Positions 25,690 through 35,845 are shown, counted from the first letter of the stretch. The stretch is 64,000 nt of DNA from Desulfitobacterium metallireducens DSM 15288 (GCF_000231405.2 NZ_CP007032.1:372001-436000), one strand, 5' to 3'. Numbers and translations are program-made. Notes: a model not told the origin generated them from the letters alone.

Positions 25690-26961
25690 TTAGAACTGCC
25701 GCTGAAATATTGATGCTGATTCTCCTTCAAGTAAGCTGTCTACATCCTCAATTCCTAGTTGGTCAAGAAGTTCCATAACATAGGGGTTATTAACGGGTGT
25801 AAGGGCATTAGCGGTTAGACCGTAAGTATTAACATGGATTGTCCCAAGTTCAGGCTTTAGAAGGGCTTTAGGACCTCCTACGCATCCTCCTTTGCAGCCC
25901 ATTCCCTCGTAAAAGTTAGCAGTAATCTCTCCGCTGCTAATCGCCTGTAAAAGTTCCTTACATTCCTTGGCCCCATTCGCATGAACTGCTTTGATCTTAA
26001 TCGGCTTGTCGGGTCTTAACTGATCTAAGGTGTCAGAGATTGCTTTGCTTACTCCACCCGTCCGGGCATAAATGCGTCCACCCGTTGAAGAATGTTCACT
26101 CGGGATATCTTCCATTTCTGCAGGGTTGATGTCCGTTGCTTCGAAGATTTGCTGGACTTCTTCAAACGTGAGGACGGCGTCAACAGCATCGCGAATGTCG
26201 GGTTCTTTAGCCTCCGACTTTTTGGCGATACACGGTCCGATGAAAACGACTTTTGCTTCAGGATGAAGCCGTTTGATCCCTCGGCCACAGGCAACCATGG
26301 GGGAGACTGAAGGCAGGATATGAGGGATCAGGGTATGATAAATCCGTTTTACCATAGCCACCCAAACTGGGCAACAGCAACTGGTTAAGACGAAGTCTTC
26401 TTGATTATTGACGGCTCTATCAAATTCTAGCGCTTCTTTCAAACTGAGAATATCTGCAAACATGGCAACCTCGATCATGCCAAAAAAGCCAAGATGTTTA
26501 AAGGCAGAGCGGAGCTGCCCCATGGTCACGTGCTCACCGAATTGTCCAATGATGGCAGGAGCAACGATTGCGTAAACGGGGACCTCCTTTTTCTTGAGAA
26601 TGTCAATGAGTGGAATGAATTCTTTTTTGTCAATTAAGTTACTAAAAGAGCACGTATCAATAAATTGACCACATTCAGAACAGTTTCGATCTTGAATTAC
26701 AACCTTACCTTCCATGTCATACACAATGTCATCAAAGAGGCAAGGTGCTTCCGGATGATGATCTTCCTCTGCGTTAGTATTCTCGTCATCCACTTGAAAG
26801 ACGACTTTATCCGGGTCGCCGTTTCCTAAGGCATAATAAACATATTTTTGGGTTGCAGCATCTCCGTTGGCCTGAATCTCCTCGATTTCTTGTTCGAGAT
26901 TTCCGTTATAGGATGCTTTAACTAATCGATTGAAAATTTGTTCATAGGTTGTCTTTCTCAT
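25690..26961 (-). CDS. Atypical [FeFe]-hydrogenase H-cluster domain protein
   Basis: A 423-residue protein. It has an N-terminal region with one short Cys set (CSECGQFIDTCSF, about 90-103), then the hydrogenase large-subunit C-terminal fold with H-cluster motifs L1 TSCCCPVW, L2 GPCIAKKSE and L3 EGMGCKGGCVGG. It lacks the usual ferredoxin-like N-terminal [4Fe-4S] domains, PAS domain and small subunit. L1 has an extra Cys relative to the common TSCCPxW. It is transcribed divergently from the H-cluster maturases hydE-hydG-hydF, which suggests a true H-cluster. A sensory or CO/H2-responsive role is possible. Confidence 0.8.
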   Translation of the reverse strand: MRKTTYEQIFNRLVKASYNGNLEQEIEEIQANGDAATQKYVYYALGNGDPDKVVFQVDDENTNAEEDHHPEAPCLFDDIVYDMEGKVVIQDRNCSECGQFIDTCSFSNLIDKKEFIPLIDILKKKEVPVYAIVAPAIIGQFGEHVTMGQLRSAFKHLGFFGMIEVAMFADILSLKEALEFDRAVNNQEDFVLTSCCCPVWVAMVKRIYHTLIPHILPSVSPMVACGRGIKRLHPEAKVVFIGPCIAKKSEAKEPDIRDAVDAVLTFEEVQQIFEATDINPAEMEDIPSEHSSTGGRIYARTGGVSKAISDTLDQLRPDKPIKIKAVHANGAKECKELLQAISSGEITANFYEGMGCKGGCVGGPKALLKPELGTIHVNTYGLTANALTPVNNPYVMELLDQLGIEDVDSLLEGESASIFQRQF

Positions 26962-27095
26962 TCATAGTCCCCCTAGTATAATCCTCAATCTTTAGTATGT
27001 TCGTTTTTATATGGAAAAATAAGCGCATGATTTAGCATAAACAAGAATATATAAGGTAAGAAAGAAGCCTTAGTTTGAGGAGAAGGGCTAAGAGA

Positions 27096-28157
27096 ATGAG
27101 TGACCAATTGAAGGTTAAAGAGATTCTTGGAGAAATAGCGGATAAGCATAGGGCAGAATTTGAGGAATTATATTATTTGCTTGAGCATCTCAATCCGCAA
27201 AGTGCAGAAATTTTATTTTTCTATGCTCATAAAATCCAGATTCGAAGTTATGGACGGGAGGTTTACTTAAGAGGACTTATTGAGTTTTCAAACGTTTGCA
27301 ACCGCAATTGCAGCTATTGTGGAATTCGGAGGAGTAATAAAGAAGTTGAACGCTATCGGTTAACTGAAGAGGAAATTTTGGCGTGCTGTGATGAAGGATA
27401 TCAGTTGGGGTACAGAACTTTTGTCTTGCAAAGTGGAGAAGATTCGTATTATGACGATTCTCGTTTAGTTTCACTGATTCATGGGATTAAAGAAAGCTAC
27501 CCCGAGGTCGCTGTGACCTTATCGATTGGGGAGAGAAGTTATGAAAGTTACAAACACCTTTTCCAAGCAGGTGCAGATCGTTATCTTTTGAGGCATGAGA
27601 CAGCCTCTGAGACGTTATATCAGCAGCTCCATCCAGGAATGAGCTTTCAAAAGCGACGCCAATGTTTGCAATATTTAAAAGAGATAGGATATCAGATCGG
27701 AGCCGGATTTATGGTCGGTTTACCCGGTCAGGAAAATGAGGACTTGGTTAAGGACTTGATTTATCTTCAAGAACTTCAGCCTCAGATGGTGGGAATCGGC
27801 CCTTTTTTGCCCCATCCTAAAACGCCTTTGGGCGGATTTTTGAGTGGAACAGTTGAAAAAACCTTAGTTCTTATCGCTTTAACCCGATTGCTGTTACCCG
27901 AATCCTTAATTCCGGCAACAACTGCCCTGGGTACGTTGGACCCTCGGGGCAGGGAAAAGGCACTTAGAGCGGGAGCTAATGTAGTGATGCCCAATCTTTC
28001 ACCTACAGAAATAAGAGGAAAGTATGAGCTTTATCCTAATAAAATTTGCACAGGTGACGAGGCTGCCGAATGTAGATTGTGTATCGAACACCGGATCGAA
28101 GATTCAGGCTTTCAGGTTAACATGGGAAGAGGAGATCATCTTGAATGGAGGAGGTAA
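27096..28157 (+). CDS. hydE: [FeFe]-hydrogenase maturase HydE (radical SAM)
   Basis: A 353-residue radical SAM enzyme. The cluster motif is CNRNCSYCGI (CxxxCxxC), followed by the SAM-binding ESY-like region and GFMVGLPGQ, with a C-terminal CTGDEAAECRLC that may hold a second cluster. HydE helps make the dithiolate/iron synthon of the H-cluster. ATG 27096 is preferred (AGAAGGG upstream) to the TTG at 27075. It is first of the three-gene maturase operon, six bases before hydG. Confidence 0.92.
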   Translation: MSDQLKVKEILGEIADKHRAEFEELYYLLEHLNPQSAEILFFYAHKIQIRSYGREVYLRGLIEFSNVCNRNCSYCGIRRSNKEVERYRLTEEEILACCDEGYQLGYRTFVLQSGEDSYYDDSRLVSLIHGIKESYPEVAVTLSIGERSYESYKHLFQAGADRYLLRHETASETLYQQLHPGMSFQKRRQCLQYLKEIGYQIGAGFMVGLPGQENEDLVKDLIYLQELQPQMVGIGPFLPHPKTPLGGFLSGTVEKTLVLIALTRLLLPESLIPATTALGTLDPRGREKALRAGANVVMPNLSPTEIRGKYELYPNKICTGDEAAECRLCIEHRIEDSGFQVNMGRGDHLEWRR

Positions 28158-28163
28158 AGAAAT

Positions 28164-29543
28164 ATGTTAATTGACCATGAGTATATTTATAAGCTCTTAG
28201 AAGACGCCCAAAAAGCAAGTCCTGAGGAAATTCAAAGGATACTGGATAAGGCCAGAGAAGCAAAAGGATTGACCCACCTTGAGCTGGCTCAGCTGATACA
28301 GCTTGAAGATAAAACAGCTGCTCTTCGAGAAATATTTGAGATTGCAGGGGAGATAAAACGGAAGATATATGGTAATCGGATTGTGATGTTTGCTCCTCTT
28401 TATATTAGTAATTACTGTGTGAATAATTGCACCTATTGTGGCTACCGGCGGGATAATGAATACACTCGGCGGAGGCTTTCACAGGAGGAGATTCAGGAAG
28501 AAGTTAAACTCATAGAGAAGATGGGGCATAAACGGTTGGCTTTAGAAGCAGGTGAAGATCCAGTACATTGTGATATTGATTATGTGCTGGAGGCTATCGA
28601 GACCATTTATCACACGGAAAACGAGCACGGAAATATCCGGAGAGTGAATGTGAATATTGCCGCGACGACGATCGAGAATTACCGCAAGCTAAAAGAGAAG
28701 AATATTGGAACCTATATCCTTTTTCAAGAAACTTATCATGAGCCGACCTATACTCAAGTGCATCAGAAAAGCATCAAAAATGATTATGAATATCATCTGA
28801 CCTCCTTCGATCGTGCAATGGAAGCGGGGATTAACGATGTGGGAGCAGGGATTCTCCTGGGACTCTATGATTACAAGTTCGAACTATTAAGTTTGATCCT
28901 TCATAATGATCATCTTGAAGAGAAATTTGGAGTTGGATTTCATACGGTGTCTGTCCCTCGTATCAGAAAAGCGGAAGGAATGACACTTAAAGATTTCCCA
29001 CACCTAGTTGATGATGAAACGTTTAAAGAGATTGTTGCGTTGATTCGACTCGCAATTCCCTTTACCGGAATTATTCTCTCCACACGGGAGCCTTCAGAAA
29101 TTCGTAATGAAGTTATCCATTATGGGGTATCTCAGATTAGTGCGGGCTCTAGTGTAGGTGTCGGGGGGTATAAGGCTCAAACGGAAGGAATCGCCAAGGA
29201 TCAATTTCAACTGGAGGATCATCGAACGCCTCTGGAAATCCTTAAATCGTTGATGAAGGATGGATTTATTCCTAGTTACTGTACGGCTTGCTATCGGCAA
29301 GGACGAACCGGGGATCGATTCATGCCCTTAGCGAAGTCCGGCCAGATTCAAAATGTATGCGCTCCCAATGCATTGATGACGCTCCTCGAGTTTCTTCTAG
29401 ATTATGGGGACGAAGAAATCCTGAAGCTAGGAGAAGAAGTGATTGCCCGTGAAGTCCACGAGATACCAAGGAAAGAGACAAAGCAACAGTTAATCCACAA
29501 CCTCGAGCGTATCAGAGGTGGGGAAAGAGACTTGTATTTCTAA
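28164..29543 (+). CDS. hydG: [FeFe]-hydrogenase maturase HydG (radical SAM tyrosine lyase)
   Basis: A 459-residue enzyme with radical SAM motif CVNNCTYCGYRRDN and the C-terminal cluster motif CTACYRQGRTGDRFM, where the dangler iron and CO/CN ligands are assembled. It cleaves tyrosine to supply CO and cyanide for the H-cluster. Length and motifs are complete. Position between hydE and hydF with tight spacing indicates co-transcription. Confidence 0.95.
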   Translation: MLIDHEYIYKLLEDAQKASPEEIQRILDKAREAKGLTHLELAQLIQLEDKTAALREIFEIAGEIKRKIYGNRIVMFAPLYISNYCVNNCTYCGYRRDNEYTRRRLSQEEIQEEVKLIEKMGHKRLALEAGEDPVHCDIDYVLEAIETIYHTENEHGNIRRVNVNIAATTIENYRKLKEKNIGTYILFQETYHEPTYTQVHQKSIKNDYEYHLTSFDRAMEAGINDVGAGILLGLYDYKFELLSLILHNDHLEEKFGVGFHTVSVPRIRKAEGMTLKDFPHLVDDETFKEIVALIRLAIPFTGIILSTREPSEIRNEVIHYGVSQISAGSSVGVGGYKAQTEGIAKDQFQLEDHRTPLEILKSLMKDGFIPSYCTACYRQGRTGDRFMPLAKSGQIQNVCAPNALMTLLEFLLDYGDEEILKLGEEVIAREVHEIPRKETKQQLIHNLERIRGGERDLYF

Positions 29544-29560
29544 AGTAAAAGGAGATAGAC

Positions 29561-30811
29561 ATGAGTCAATCCTTAAGCTCTGAATCCAATGCTGAACCGA
29601 TAACCCAGCGAGCTTTGCTGGCAACTCAGATCCCTACAGCGAACCAGCCCCATATTGCGCTGTTCGGAAAAAGAAATGCGGGAAAATCTTCTCTGCTGAA
29701 TGCGATCATTGGACAGGACATTTCTTTGGTTTCCTCAATTCGTGGGACAACAACTGATCCGGTTAGTAAGACCATGGAACTTATTCCCTTAGGCCCCGTC
29801 GTCTTTATTGATACAGCGGGTTTGGATGATGAGGGAGAGCTTGGAGTTTTGCGTGTTCAGAGAACGCATAAGGTCTTGGAAAAGACGGATTTTGCACTTT
29901 ATATTTTTGATATTCATGATTTAGACCCGGTTCCTTATCGCGCGATGGTTGATCAGTTTATGAAATTCAAAATACCCTTTCTTCCGGTGATCAATAAAAT
30001 AGATGATGTACCTGAAGAAAGACTGAAGGAAGCGAGTAAACCTTACCCCGAGGCTTTATTTGTCTCAGCTAGCCAGGGAATAGGAGTCTTTGAGTTAAAG
30101 AACGAACTTGTGGAAAGGATTCAGGATAATCATGAAGAATCCCCAATCGTAGGGGACTTGATTCCTCAGAATGGGACCGTTGTTCTCGTTGTCCCGGTTG
30201 ATTCAGAGGCACCCAAGGGGCGAATCATCCTACCCCAAGTTCAGATCATTCGAGATTGTCTAGATCATGGAATTAAGAGTTGTGTTGTGCGGGACATAGA
30301 ACTGGAATCGGCTTTACAGGATTTAAAACAGGTGGATTTAGTGATCACCGATTCGCAAGCGTTCAAACGCGTCAATGAAAGAGTGCCTTCGGAGATTAAG
30401 ATAACCTCCTTTTCTATCCTTTTTGCTCGTCATAAGGGTGATCTTAAGGAATTAGTACGAGGGGTTCATAGCATTCAGAATTTCCCCGATTCTGCTCGCA
30501 TCCTGATTGCGGAAAGCTGTACCCATAATCATTCGCATGAGGATATTGGACGGTACAAGATTCCGAAGTTAATCGATCAAGTAACCGGTAAAAATTTTAG
30601 TTATGATTTTAAAATGGGACATGATTTTCCAACGAACTTAGAAGACTATGCTTTAGTGATTCATTGTGGGTCTTGCATGCTTAATAAGAAGACGATGGAG
30701 ACTCGAATTCGCTTTTGTCAGGAACGAAACATTCCGATCACTAATTATGGAGTGGTTTTAGCCCATTTTAACGGTATACTGGATCGAACGTTGGAAATAT
30801 TTTCGCCATAA
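29561..30811 (+). CDS. hydF: [FeFe]-hydrogenase maturase GTPase HydF
   Basis: A 416-residue scaffold: GTPase domain (about 30-200) with GKRNAGKSS P-loop, switch GTTTD, DTAGLDD and NKID, dimerisation domain, then the C-terminal cluster ligands in CTHNHSHED and HCGSCM. HydF carries the 2Fe precursor to apo-hydrogenase. It completes the maturase set; the divergent hydrogenase-like gene is the only candidate client in view. Confidence 0.95.
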   Translation: MSQSLSSESNAEPITQRALLATQIPTANQPHIALFGKRNAGKSSLLNAIIGQDISLVSSIRGTTTDPVSKTMELIPLGPVVFIDTAGLDDEGELGVLRVQRTHKVLEKTDFALYIFDIHDLDPVPYRAMVDQFMKFKIPFLPVINKIDDVPEERLKEASKPYPEALFVSASQGIGVFELKNELVERIQDNHEESPIVGDLIPQNGTVVLVVPVDSEAPKGRIILPQVQIIRDCLDHGIKSCVVRDIELESALQDLKQVDLVITDSQAFKRVNERVPSEIKITSFSILFARHKGDLKELVRGVHSIQNFPDSARILIAESCTHNHSHEDIGRYKIPKLIDQVTGKNFSYDFKMGHDFPTNLEDYALVIHCGSCMLNKKTMETRIRFCQERNIPITNYGVVLAHFNGILDRTLEIFSP

Positions 30812-30836
30812 CCGATTTACATTACTTGAATAGAAT

Positions 30837-30881
30837 GAACCCTGATACTGTCAATAAGATGACGATATCAGGGTTCTTGTT
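30837..30881. terminator. Terminator after hydF
   Basis: GAACCCTGATA / TATCAGGGTTC long stem followed by TTGTTTGT, between convergent genes. Confidence 0.8.
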
Positions 30882-30895
30882 TGTGTCAGTAATGT

Positions 30896-31162
30896 TTATT
30901 TTGCTCCAGCGGCCATCCTGCTGTTGCGAAAATAAAGTAAAAGATCAGCACACACCATGACTAGGTTCAGAAGATACAGATAGATCACACCATCATAATG
31001 ATAGAAAACTTTGTTTAGGATTCCTGCGATATAGCCGACCATGATGACAATCAGGAAAAAGGCACTTTTGCCTTTAATCGAACCCGAAGTATAGGATTTA
31101 TAAATGGAAAAAGGCCAAGCTGCGCCGAAACAGATTAACATGATGATTTCAAATATGCTCAT
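30896..31162 (-). CDS. Three-helix membrane protein (SemiSWEET/PQ-loop-like)
   Basis: An 88-residue protein of three hydrophobic helices (about 3-20, 34-52 and 60-80) with the pattern GAAWPFSIYKSYTSGSIKGK between helices 1 and 2. The Pro-containing loop and size resemble SemiSWEET/PQ-loop half-transporters, but the sequence belongs to an uncharacterised clostridial group. It is convergent with hydF. The substrate is unknown. Confidence 0.6.
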   Translation of the reverse strand: MSIFEIIMLICFGAAWPFSIYKSYTSGSIKGKSAFFLIVIMVGYIAGILNKVFYHYDGVIYLYLLNLVMVCADLLLYFRNSRMAAGAK

Positions 31163-31331
31163 TTTAAATTACCTCGCTGACTTAAATTAGATGGAGTATT
31201 AGCGTGTATTGTAGACAATGCTTCTAGTATACAACTTTTAAAAATGAAAAGGAACAGCAAGAATATTAGCTTTGGTTGGAAGAGCGGCACAAATCTTGTT
31301 ATAATAGTTATAGGTTATGGAGGCTAAGAAG

Positions 31332-32120
31332 ATGAAAATAGCAGATTACCATTTACATTCTCAATTTTCTAGGGATGGAATGCAGACCATGGATGATGCC
31401 TGTAATAAAGCAATCCAACTCGGAATCTCGGAGCTTTGTTTCACAGACCATCTTGAATTTGCGGATAATTATTGGGTAGACTATCCTGAATATAGGCGCT
31501 CGATCGAAGTAGCTCAGATGAAATTTCAGAAGGAATTGACAATCAAAGTGGGCTTAGAGATTGGTTTTGATAAAAAAGCTCAACAGCAGATCAAGGAGTA
31601 TCTCGAGGGAAAAGACTTTGACTTTTTAATTGGATCTCTGCATTGGATTGATGAAGTCGATCTATTTAATGGCGAGTTTTTTAGAGGGAAAAGAGTGCAG
31701 GATGCAATCAGAGAATACTTTCAAGCTCTGCAGGAGAGAATTTCACTCTTTGATTTTTCGGTATTAGGTCATATCACGCTGTTCAAACGCTTTTTTGAGC
31801 GATTGAAGGTGAGCCCTTCAGATTTCGACTGGAGCAATTATGATGGTCTTCTTCAAGCGATTCTCCAGGATTTAATCGATCAGGGCAAGGGAATTGAATT
31901 GAATACGCGTGTTCCACTGATTGATTTGGATTTCCGGATTCTCCGCCTTTATAAGAAATTGGGGGGAGAGATTGTTACGCTCGGGTCGGATGCTCATCAT
32001 TTTCGATCCATGCATACCATGAAAGAAGGATTTCAAGCCCTTCAGGATGCCGGTTTTCGGTATTATTGTGTTTTTGAACATCGAAAACCTCAATTTATAG
32101 TTATCGATGATGAGAGTTAA
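31332..32120 (+). CDS. PHP-domain phosphatase (histidinol-phosphatase family)
   Basis: A 262-residue PHP protein: DYHLHSQFSRDG with metal-binding HxH, FTDHLEF, GLEIGFD, LIGSLHWID, LGHITLFKR and the final GSDAHHFRSM motif. The family (HisJ/HisK) removes phosphate from histidinol phosphate or related small phosphoesters with a three-metal centre. ATG 32332-equivalent start at 31332 lies eight bases after GGAGG; an upstream ATG overlaps that site. No histidine genes lie nearby, so the substrate is uncertain. Confidence 0.8.
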   Translation: MKIADYHLHSQFSRDGMQTMDDACNKAIQLGISELCFTDHLEFADNYWVDYPEYRRSIEVAQMKFQKELTIKVGLEIGFDKKAQQQIKEYLEGKDFDFLIGSLHWIDEVDLFNGEFFRGKRVQDAIREYFQALQERISLFDFSVLGHITLFKRFFERLKVSPSDFDWSNYDGLLQAILQDLIDQGKGIELNTRVPLIDLDFRILRLYKKLGGEIVTLGSDAHHFRSMHTMKEGFQALQDAGFRYYCVFEHRKPQFIVIDDES

Positions 32121-32142
32121 TGATTAAATGAGTATCCAAAGC

Positions 32143-32184
32143 AAAGGCTTATCCATACGGTTGAATCCGTTGGATAAGCCTTTT
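32143..32184. terminator. Bidirectional terminator
   Basis: AAAGGCTTATCCA-type stem with its complement around TTGAAT, T/A runs on both sides, between convergent genes. Confidence 0.9.
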
Positions 32185-32225
32185 AAAATGTCTCTTTTCT
32201 CAAAAGCTGCTTTCGTTCAATTCAT

Positions 32226-33980
32226 CTAGCTCCAAGTTAGTTTTTCCAAGGCGATATGGCTACGGTACCAGTCATCCTTTTGCAAAAGGTCCTCAGGAGA
32301 GCCTGTATTTTTAATTCTCCCTTTTTCGAGAATAACGACCGTGTCACAGGCAATCATCGAGGATAAACGATGAGATATCGATAAGATGGTGTGAGCTTCG
32401 CTGGCTTTTTGTAAGACAGATACGATTTTTTCTTCAGTGATAGAATCAAGGTTCGCGGTGATTTCATCAAGCAGGAGAATAGGCGGGTTGGCTACAATCG
32501 CTCTGGCAATGGAGAGCAGCTGCTTTTGCCCTTGGGAAAAAAGATTATCATGACTCACTGGGGTGTCAAGGCCGTTTTCAAGAGAGGCCACATACTCCGT
32601 TAGACCGACAAAGTTGAGTGCCTTTTCAACTTGCTCTCGGGTGATGCTCTCGTCCTGTAAACTGATTTGCTCTGCCACCGTGCCTTTGAACAGATGAAAA
32701 TTTTGGCTTACATAACCGAATAACTTGCGCTTTTCAAGGTTAGGGATAGCATAAACATCAATTCCATTGAGGGTGATACTTCCTGTTGAAGGCTTAATTA
32801 AGCCCATTGTTAAATTGAACAAGGTGGATTTTCCAACACCTGTTCTACCGACAAAGGTGACTTTTTCCTGTGAATTAATACGTAGATTGATGTTTTCTAA
32901 AACTTCAGTTCCTTTTTCATAATGGAAGGTCACATTATTAAAGGATAATTCAACTTCTTCACGTCTGGGAATAATCGTTTGGGCTTTCAATTCCTTGTTC
33001 TTACCGTCATCTTCTGGTTCACGGTAAAATTCATCGACCCGCTGAATACCGGATAAAGATTGCTGAATATTTTGAAGCTCCATTCCAAGATTTTCAATGG
33101 GTCTAAATAAGTCAGAGATTAACTCGATCGAGGCGGCAACCATCCCTAACGATATGCCCAAATAATTCAGTTGTTTAGAGGAGAGGATGACGATTGTCGC
33201 GATGACAAGCGCACGAATAAGCAGGATAATGGGGGAATATACAGAGTCATAAAAATTGACTTTCTCCACTGTTTTATAATTATCCAGCAAAACCGTTGTA
33301 TAATTCTTTTCCATATAGTCTTCTTTATTGAAGGATTTGATCATTTGAATGTTATTTAAGCTTTCGGAAATATGGTTGTTGACTTTGCCAACTAAGATGC
33401 GGTTCCTAATTTGAGCCTTGAGCATTCTTTTTTGAAAAGTTCGAGTAATCGCATAAATAAGGGGGAGTAACAGAAACGTAATTAGGCCAAGCTTAGTGCT
33501 GAACATCCCAATCGAGATGACGATACCCACAATTTTGAAGCAGTCAATGATCAGTCCAACGATACCGTTTGTGAACATGGAGTTAATGGTGTCGACGTCG
33601 TTAGTAAAACGCGAGACAACGATGCCCGATTCATTGGAGGAAAAGAAAAGAGAATTCACTTTTTCAAGCTTTTCCATCATTCCACTTCGGATTTCTTTGG
33701 TGATTTTTTGACCGACGATGGTCAGTCCAGCATCTCTAATCGAACCAAAGACACCCACAAGGAAGAGTACTCCCAGGTAAGCTAGGGCGGAAATAAGGAG
33801 TTTGTCACTGTTTTTCGGGACCAGGTTATAATCGATAATATGCTTTAGAATCTGAGGAGGAATTAAACTTACAATAACTACGCCACAAATTGTAAAAATC
33901 AATAGAATATCAATTTGTGGGCTTTTCTTGAGGACGTTAAGAATTGATTTTTTGACTAAACTAGGGCTCAACGTTCTCAC
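32226..33980 (-). CDS. ABC exporter half-transporter (second subunit)
   Basis: A 584-residue type IV ABC exporter: six-helix membrane domain (about 25-320) and ATPase domain with Walker A GRTGVGKST, signature LFSQGQKQL (altered from LSGGQ), Walker B ILLLDEITANLD and switch His in SISHRL. It overlaps the preceding ABC gene by 20 bases, so the two form a heterodimer. In such pairs one site is often degenerate; the non-canonical signature FSQGQ here fits that. The exported substrate is unknown. Confidence 0.88.
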   Translation of the reverse strand: MRTLSPSLVKKSILNVLKKSPQIDILLIFTICGVVIVSLIPPQILKHIIDYNLVPKNSDKLLISALAYLGVLFLVGVFGSIRDAGLTIVGQKITKEIRSGMMEKLEKVNSLFFSSNESGIVVSRFTNDVDTINSMFTNGIVGLIIDCFKIVGIVISIGMFSTKLGLITFLLLPLIYAITRTFQKRMLKAQIRNRILVGKVNNHISESLNNIQMIKSFNKEDYMEKNYTTVLLDNYKTVEKVNFYDSVYSPIILLIRALVIATIVILSSKQLNYLGISLGMVAASIELISDLFRPIENLGMELQNIQQSLSGIQRVDEFYREPEDDGKNKELKAQTIIPRREEVELSFNNVTFHYEKGTEVLENINLRINSQEKVTFVGRTGVGKSTLFNLTMGLIKPSTGSITLNGIDVYAIPNLEKRKLFGYVSQNFHLFKGTVAEQISLQDESITREQVEKALNFVGLTEYVASLENGLDTPVSHDNLFSQGQKQLLSIARAIVANPPILLLDEITANLDSITEEKIVSVLQKASEAHTILSISHRLSSMIACDTVVILEKGRIKNTGSPEDLLQKDDWYRSHIALEKLTWS

Positions 33981-35706
33981 CTCCTTCAGTACATTGTAAA
34001 TTAAAGATGGTTGCGTAAAGTGAAGAGCATTCCATTAGTTCTTGATGAGTACCATAATCAACAGCTTTATCCTCATGAAGTAGCACAATCTGGTTGATTC
34101 TATTGAAAATAGCTAAGCGGTGTGAGATAAGGATGATTAAACTCTGCTGATAATGGGCTTTTAAATTCTCAATAATTTTTTCTTCGGTCTTCATATCAAC
34201 TGCGGAAAAAGGATCATCTAAAATGATGATTTTGTTTTTATTCAACAGCGTCCGGGCGAGGGCAATTCGGGATTGCTGTCCTCCGCTTAATCGAATTCCA
34301 CCGTTACCAACTAAGGTATTTTCTCCGTCAATCATTGTAGCTAAATCAGTATCAAAACAGACATCCTTTAAAACAGGCATGATGTCCTGGTCTTTGCCTA
34401 GAGTAATATTGTTATATACGGTATCCGAAAGTAATTGCGGCTTATGGCCGAGGTAGGAAATCATCTGACTGCGCTCGTATTCAGAGTAAGCCTTCAGCTC
34501 CTTATCATCAATTTTGATGCTGCCAAGATAGGGATATAAGCCCAGTAAAGAAAGCCCGAGGGTAGATTTGCCTGAAGCGATAGAACCGGTTACACCGATG
34601 ATTTCATCTTGTTTCCCTTCAAAAGAGATGTTTTTAAGGAGGGTCTCTTTACTGCTGGGATAAGAAAAGCTGAGATTCTTGATGGAAAGGAGGGTGCTAT
34701 TGTAATCAATGTTTGATGAGGTATCTTTACGCTTGTATTCTGTGAGATAGGGCGTAATCCGTTGCCAAGATATCTGTGACTTTTGCACAGAATTAAAGAG
34801 TTTAGCAGCTCTGCCTGTCTTTGTGGATAGGGCCGTGAACATCGTGAGGTAGGTCGAAAAAACGCCAACCGTCCAATCTCCATTAATTACTTTTGTTCCA
34901 CCAAGGTAAATGACCATAACGATCCCCAACAGGCCGATTACTTTGTAGAGGGGCATCATCGAACTTTCCAAAAGATTGGCTTTAATGGCCTTGTTTTGTA
35001 GATCTTCTAAATCCGTGATATATTTTGCTCTGTTTTGCGCTTCCATGCCGGTGACGCGATAGACAAGGGCGTTTTCAAGGACATCATAGGTTATATCTGC
35101 AACTTGACTGCTTTTCCTACGAAATTCAATTGAATATTTATAAATCAGAGTTTTTAATTTCTCGGCCAGAAGCATAGCAACAGGAATAAAGAGGCTGGAG
35201 AGCAGCGTAATTTTTACATCGTAAAACATCATCGATATGAGATAGGCGGACATGAGTACACCGGTATCGAAGATCTCGGTGGTCAATTTCCGCATTCCCT
35301 CAACACATAGATCGACATCTGAAATGACTCGGGTCATTAAGTTACCGATGTTTTCATTGTTCAGCTCGGCAGTGCTTTTATTCATTATATTGTTATAGAT
35401 CATGAGTCGCATGGTTGCACTTGTACTGTTAGCGAAGCGCCTTATGTAAAAACGCTTAAAGTAGCGCATAAGTTGAATCATGGCAATGATAGCAACAAAA
35501 GTGACGGCCAGCTTAATGACAGCGGATAAATTATCTCCACGGACCAGAGCATCAATCATCTTACCTTGATAAATAGGGCCTAGGATGGTGGCGCTATTAA
35601 AGGAAAGGCCAAAGATGATGATACAGGCGACAACGAACTTCTCCTTTTTCCAATAATTTATGATTCGATCCGGATGTTCCATGGGGTCAATTTTCAATTT
35701 AGCCAT
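33961..35706 (-). CDS. ABC exporter half-transporter (first subunit)
   Basis: A 581-residue partner of the overlapping downstream gene: membrane domain with six helices, then ATPase with GSIASGKSTL (Walker A), LSGGQQSRIALAR (canonical signature), IIILDDPFSAVD (Walker B with Asp-Asp rather than the usual Asp-Glu) and LISHRL. Asp in place of the catalytic Glu is typical of the degenerate half of heterodimeric exporters such as BmrCD or TM287/288. It is probably a drug or peptide/lipid exporter. Confidence 0.88.
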   Translation of the reverse strand: MAKLKIDPMEHPDRIINYWKKEKFVVACIIIFGLSFNSATILGPIYQGKMIDALVRGDNLSAVIKLAVTFVAIIAMIQLMRYFKRFYIRRFANSTSATMRLMIYNNIMNKSTAELNNENIGNLMTRVISDVDLCVEGMRKLTTEIFDTGVLMSAYLISMMFYDVKITLLSSLFIPVAMLLAEKLKTLIYKYSIEFRRKSSQVADITYDVLENALVYRVTGMEAQNRAKYITDLEDLQNKAIKANLLESSMMPLYKVIGLLGIVMVIYLGGTKVINGDWTVGVFSTYLTMFTALSTKTGRAAKLFNSVQKSQISWQRITPYLTEYKRKDTSSNIDYNSTLLSIKNLSFSYPSSKETLLKNISFEGKQDEIIGVTGSIASGKSTLGLSLLGLYPYLGSIKIDDKELKAYSEYERSQMISYLGHKPQLLSDTVYNNITLGKDQDIMPVLKDVCFDTDLATMIDGENTLVGNGGIRLSGGQQSRIALARTLLNKNKIIILDDPFSAVDMKTEEKIIENLKAHYQQSLIILISHRLAIFNRINQIVLLHEDKAVDYGTHQELMECSSLYATIFNLQCTEGGENVEP

Positions 35707-35787
35707 CAGCGCTCACCTTCTTTCTTCTGATTTCTAGCATAATAGATAAGTGGTGTCAATTTCCAGAGAAAAATTTTTAAATTAATG

Positions 35788-35816
35788 TTGAAAATCAATT
35801 TGTGTTATGATATTAT
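35788..35816 (+). promoter_or_regulatory. Promoter of tRNA-Thr(TGT)
   Basis: -35 TTGAAA (35788-35793), 17-base spacer, -10 TATTAT (35811-35816). Confidence 0.7.
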
Positions 35817-35845
35817 ATGCAAGTGTCACGGGACAACTGAGACAT

